Part shown: positions 34,092 through 36,474 of the stretch, one piece after another
How the letters are laid out: each line of letters opens with the position of its first letter
Position numbering within the stretch: the first letter of the stretch is position 1
Origin: Betaproteobacteria bacterium
GTDB lineage: Bacteria; Pseudomonadota; Gammaproteobacteria; Burkholderiales; Burkholderiaceae_C
Direction: 5' to 3'
DNA: 36,474 nt
NCBI GenBank assembly: GCA_025358155.1
Contig: JANYKR010000233.1
Location: 1 to 36,474, forward strand
Notes under the pieces: generated by a model
The model's input: only the letters and a program-made list of their open reading frames with translations
Databases searched by the model: none
What the model was told of the DNA's origin: nothing
Position numbers and translations under genes: made by a program

Positions 34092-34720
34092 GCCTGGTGG
34101 CGCTGGCCGGCGCTGCCAGGGCGGGCATCGAGCTCAGCGGCATTGCGCTGGACGCCGCCGTCGCCGCCTTGCCGCCCCACGGCCGCGTGGCCCGCGCCTG
34201 GGCCGTGCTCGGCACCGTGCTCGACCCCGAGGTGCCGGCGCTGTCAGTGCGCGACCTGGGGATCGTGCGCGAGGTGCGCGAGGTCCGCGAGCTGGTTACA
34301 CCGAGTGACGACGCGCCCGGCAGCCAGCTTGAGATCGTGCTGACCCCCACCTACTCGGGCTGCCCGGCCACCGAGGTGATCGAGCAAGACTGCCTGCTGG
34401 CGATCAACACGGCGGGCCTGGGCCCGGCCAGGGTCACGCTGCGCCGCGCACCCGCCTGGACCACCGACTGGATCAGCGAGTCCGGCAAGGCCAAGCTGTC
34501 GGCTTACGGCATTGCCCCGCCCGGTCCGGTGGATTTGAGCGCGGGCGTGCCGATGCGCATCGTGCGCCGGGGCGCGGATCGCAACCCGCCGGCCATCGCC
34601 TGTCCGCGCTGCGCCAGCCTCCAGACCGAGCGGCTGTCGGCCTTTGGCGCCACCGCCTGCAAATCGCTCTACCGCTGCCTGACCTGCCGCGAACCGTTCG
34701 AGCACTTCAAGCCGATCTGA
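34088..34720 (+). CDS. paaD: Phenylacetate epoxidase assembly protein PaaD
   Basis: A 210-residue PaaD. The MIP18/DUF59-type domain (about 35-140) contains VLDPEVPALSVRDLGIV and TPTYSGCPATEVIEQD with the reactive Cys. The C-terminus is a zinc ribbon with CPRC and CLTC (two C-x-x-C pairs 20-30 residues apart). It probably matures metal centres of the epoxidase. Of two possible GTG codons, 34088 is preferred: GGAGG lies six bases upstream and it overlaps the paaC stop (GTGA). GTG 34085 is the other. Confidence 0.94.
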   Translation: MSLVALAGAARAGIELSGIALDAAVAALPPHGRVARAWAVLGTVLDPEVPALSVRDLGIVREVREVRELVTPSDDAPGSQLEIVLTPTYSGCPATEVIEQDCLLAINTAGLGPARVTLRRAPAWTTDWISESGKAKLSAYGIAPPGPVDLSAGVPMRIVRRGADRNPPAIACPRCASLQTERLSAFGATACKSLYRCLTCREPFEHFKPI

Positions 34721-34758
34721 ACCGGTCGGCCCCGCAAGCCCATTTCTGAAAGCCCACC

Positions 34759-35868
34759 ATGAGTGTCCTGTTCCATCCCCTGCGGGTGCGCGCCGTCGAG
34801 CCCGACACGACTGAAGCCGTGATCGTCTCCTTCGATGTGCCCACCGATTTGCGCGCGGCCTTTGGCTTCACCCAGGGTCAGTACCTGACGCTGCGCAAAA
34901 CCATAGACGGCGTGGACCTGAGGCGCTCGTACTCGATCTGCGCCGGAGTAGACGATGGTGAGCTGCGGGTGGGCGTGCGCAAGGTCAAGGGCGGCGTGTT
35001 CTCCAACTGGATCAACGCGCATTTGCAGCCCGGCGACAGCGTCAGCGTGATGGCGCCGCAGGGCCGGTTCTTTGTGCCCATCGATCCGGCGGCGCATCGC
35101 CATCATGTCGGCTTTGCCGGCGGCAGCGGCATCACGCCGATTCTGTCGATCATGAAGACAGTGCTGGCGCGTGAGCCGCACAGCCGCTTCACACTGGTCT
35201 ATGGCAACCGCTCGCTGCGCTCGACCATGTTCAAGGAGGAAATCGAGGACCTGAAAAACCGCTACATGACCCGGCTGGTGCTGCAGCACGTGTTCTCCGA
35301 CGAACACACCGACTCGCCGCTGAGCATGGGCCTGATGAACCGCGACAAGATCGGCGAGCTGCTGGCCAGCGTGCTGCCGGCGGCCGGCATCGCCCATGCC
35401 TACGTCTGCGGCCCGTTCCAGATGAACGACGAGGCCGAGGCCGCGCTGCTGGCCGCCGGTGTGCCCGAAGACCGCATCCACATCGAGCGCTTCGGCGTCG
35501 TGGCAGCGGTCACGGGCATCTCGGGCCAACCCGCCGACCAGACCGTGGGCGCGGTGGTGCACGAGGCCCGCCCTGGCGACGCCGAGCGGGCCCGCATCGT
35601 CATCATTCGCGACGGCCTGCGCCGTGAGATCGACTTCAGCCGTGACCAGCCCAGCATCCTGGACGCGGCATCCGCCGGCGGGCTGGAGGTGCCGTTCTCC
35701 TGCACCTCGGGCGTGTGCGGCACCTGCCGGGCCAAAGTGCTGGAGGGCGATGTGCGGATGGAGCGCAACTTTGCGCTGTCCAAGGACGAGGTCGCGGCCG
35801 GTTTTGTGCTGACCTGCCAGGCGCACCCGATGACGCCGCATGTGGTGCTGTCGTTCGACGAGCGCTGA
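34759..35868 (+). CDS. paaE: Phenylacetyl-CoA 1,2-epoxidase reductase subunit E
   Basis: A 369-residue electron-transfer subunit that moves electrons from NADPH through FAD and a [2Fe-2S] cluster to the PaaA diiron site. The FAD motif is RRSYSICAG (about 55-63), the nucleotide motif GGSGITPILSI (about 121-131), and CGPFQMND binds the nicotinamide side. The C-terminal plant-type ferredoxin domain has Cys315, 320, 323 and 353 (CTSGVCGTC...C). ATG 34759 lies 38 bases after paaD. The next gene starts 25 bases after its stop. Confidence 0.97.
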   Translation: MSVLFHPLRVRAVEPDTTEAVIVSFDVPTDLRAAFGFTQGQYLTLRKTIDGVDLRRSYSICAGVDDGELRVGVRKVKGGVFSNWINAHLQPGDSVSVMAPQGRFFVPIDPAAHRHHVGFAGGSGITPILSIMKTVLAREPHSRFTLVYGNRSLRSTMFKEEIEDLKNRYMTRLVLQHVFSDEHTDSPLSMGLMNRDKIGELLASVLPAAGIAHAYVCGPFQMNDEAEAALLAAGVPEDRIHIERFGVVAAVTGISGQPADQTVGAVVHEARPGDAERARIVIIRDGLRREIDFSRDQPSILDAASAGGLEVPFSCTSGVCGTCRAKVLEGDVRMERNFALSKDEVAAGFVLTCQAHPMTPHVVLSFDER

Positions 35869-35893
35869 GCGTCTGCCGACTTCACCCCAAAAA

Positions 35894-36474
35894 ATGGCAC
35901 GCGGACGCGCAGCGGGTTACGACGAGCAACGGGAGCTGATCCTGGTGCGGGCGGCGGCGCTGTTTGCGCAAAGCGGCTACCCCGCCACCTCGATGAACCA
36001 GGTGGCCGAGGCGAGTGGTTTGTCCAAGGCCACGCTCTACCACTACTACCGCGACAAGTACTCGCTGCTGGTCAGCATCGCCGAGGGCCATGTAGCCAAA
36101 CTCGGAGCGCTGGTGGACGAGGTGCTGGCGCAAGACCTGGCGCCTGAGCTGCGCCTGCGCACGCTGATCCGCCGCATCGTCGAAGAATACGCCGGTGCCC
36201 AGCATGCCCACCGGGTGCTGACCGAGGACGTGCGCTTTCTGGAGCCGGCGGACCGCGAACGCATCCTCGACCAGGAGCGCGCGGTGGTGCGCGGCTTTGC
36301 GCAGGCCGTGACCGGGCTGCGGCCCGAGCTGGCGCAGGCCCAGCTCGCCACGCCGATGACGATGCTGCTGTTCGGCATGATCAACTGGATGTTCACCTGG
36401 CTGCAGCCGGGGGGCGCACTCGACTACGACACCCTGGCACCGATGGTGGCCGACCTGTTTCTGGGCGGCCTGCC
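35894..36474 (+). CDS. paaR: TetR-family regulator, probable PaaR, truncated by window edge
   Basis: The frame from ATG 35894 is open to the last base (193 codons). The HTH is at about 14-60 (RELILVRAAALFAQSGYPATSMNQVAEASGLSKATLYHYY), a clear TetR DNA-binding domain, followed by an all-helical ligand domain. It ends the paa operon 25 bases after paaE. A TetR-type palindrome lies at the paa promoter, so autoregulation as PaaR is likely, with phenylacetyl-CoA as inducer by analogy. The ribosome site is weak (AAAAA before ATG), so it may depend on coupling to paaE. Its true end is outside the window. Confidence 0.85.
   Translation, partial: MARGRAAGYDEQRELILVRAAALFAQSGYPATSMNQVAEASGLSKATLYHYYRDKYSLLVSIAEGHVAKLGALVDEVLAQDLAPELRLRTLIRRIVEEYAGAQHAHRVLTEDVRFLEPADRERILDQERAVVRGFAQAVTGLRPELAQAQLATPMTMLLFGMINWMFTWLQPGGALDYDTLAPMVADLFLGGL

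Noticed and set aside
34721-34729. ACCGGTCGG in the paaD-paaE gap as a second PaaR operator
   Set aside because: Only a half-site; the left arm of the palindrome is missing and no promoter is evident.

Overview
The window is about 36.5 kb of GC-rich DNA that is almost entirely coding. Gene content and order point to a betaproteobacterium of the order Burkholderiales, probably near Comamonadaceae. The main clues are nth next to a lone rsxB-type gene, intracellular PHA depolymerase phaZ, uvrB followed by a low-molecular-weight phosphatase and iscR, ybgC-tolQRA, ribBA-ribH-nusB, the pair aat/bpt, proQ, and a paa operon with a TetR-type regulator. No tRNA, rRNA, CRISPR array, insertion sequence, integrase or phage gene was seen. 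It reads as a core chromosomal segment.

Layout: (1) 1-5.4 kb, mostly minus strand: the tail of a histidine phosphatase gene on plus, then an ATGA-coupled run rsxB - EamA transporter - nth, preceded by phaZ and, further upstream, an aromatic/aspartate aminotransferase with its own terminator. (2) 5.6-14.2 kb, plus strand: uvrB, a low-molecular-weight protein tyrosine phosphatase, and the iron-sulfur assembly operon iscR-iscS-iscU-iscA-hscB-hscA-fdx. That operon is headed by a near-consensus IscR type 1 site and is interrupted by a strong hairpin between iscA and hscB. (3) 14.2-20.4 kb, minus strand: ribBA-ribH-nusB, then a class I aminotransferase and ybgC-tolQ-tolR-tolA with overlapping stop/start codons. 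(4) 20.5-23.2 kb: an atypical SDR behind an FNR-type promoter, then the N-degron tagging enzymes bpt and aat on minus. (5) 23.2-28.6 kb: two divergent SDR genes sharing a promoter palindrome, an alpha/beta hydrolase, a regulator with two TetR DNA-binding domains in one chain, and an ACAD10/11- or LvaA-like kinase. I read this as an acyl-CoA or hydroxyacyl-CoA catabolic island. (6) 28.7-36.5 kb: the RNA chaperone proQ on minus, then phenylacetate genes paaI-paaK-paaABCDE with a TetR regulator (probable paaR) cut by the right edge. A TetR-type operator overlaps the paa promoter.

How the genes work together: the isc operon makes the clusters needed by several products here (Nth, the RsxB-like ferredoxin, Fdx, PaaE, IscR). 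The phaZ, SDR/hydrolase/kinase and paa groups all feed acyl-CoA and acetyl-CoA metabolism. Regulation visible in the DNA includes a phaZ operator-like palindrome, an IscR site, an FNR box, a divergent SDR palindrome and a PaaR-like operator.

The best candidates for something not well described are the tandem-TetR regulator with its kinase/SDR cluster, the FNR-box-controlled SDR lacking the catalytic tyrosine, and short tandem repeats that fill three intercistronic gaps immediately upstream of start codons. Nothing here is clearly a wholly new system, and functional statements about region 5 are inference.
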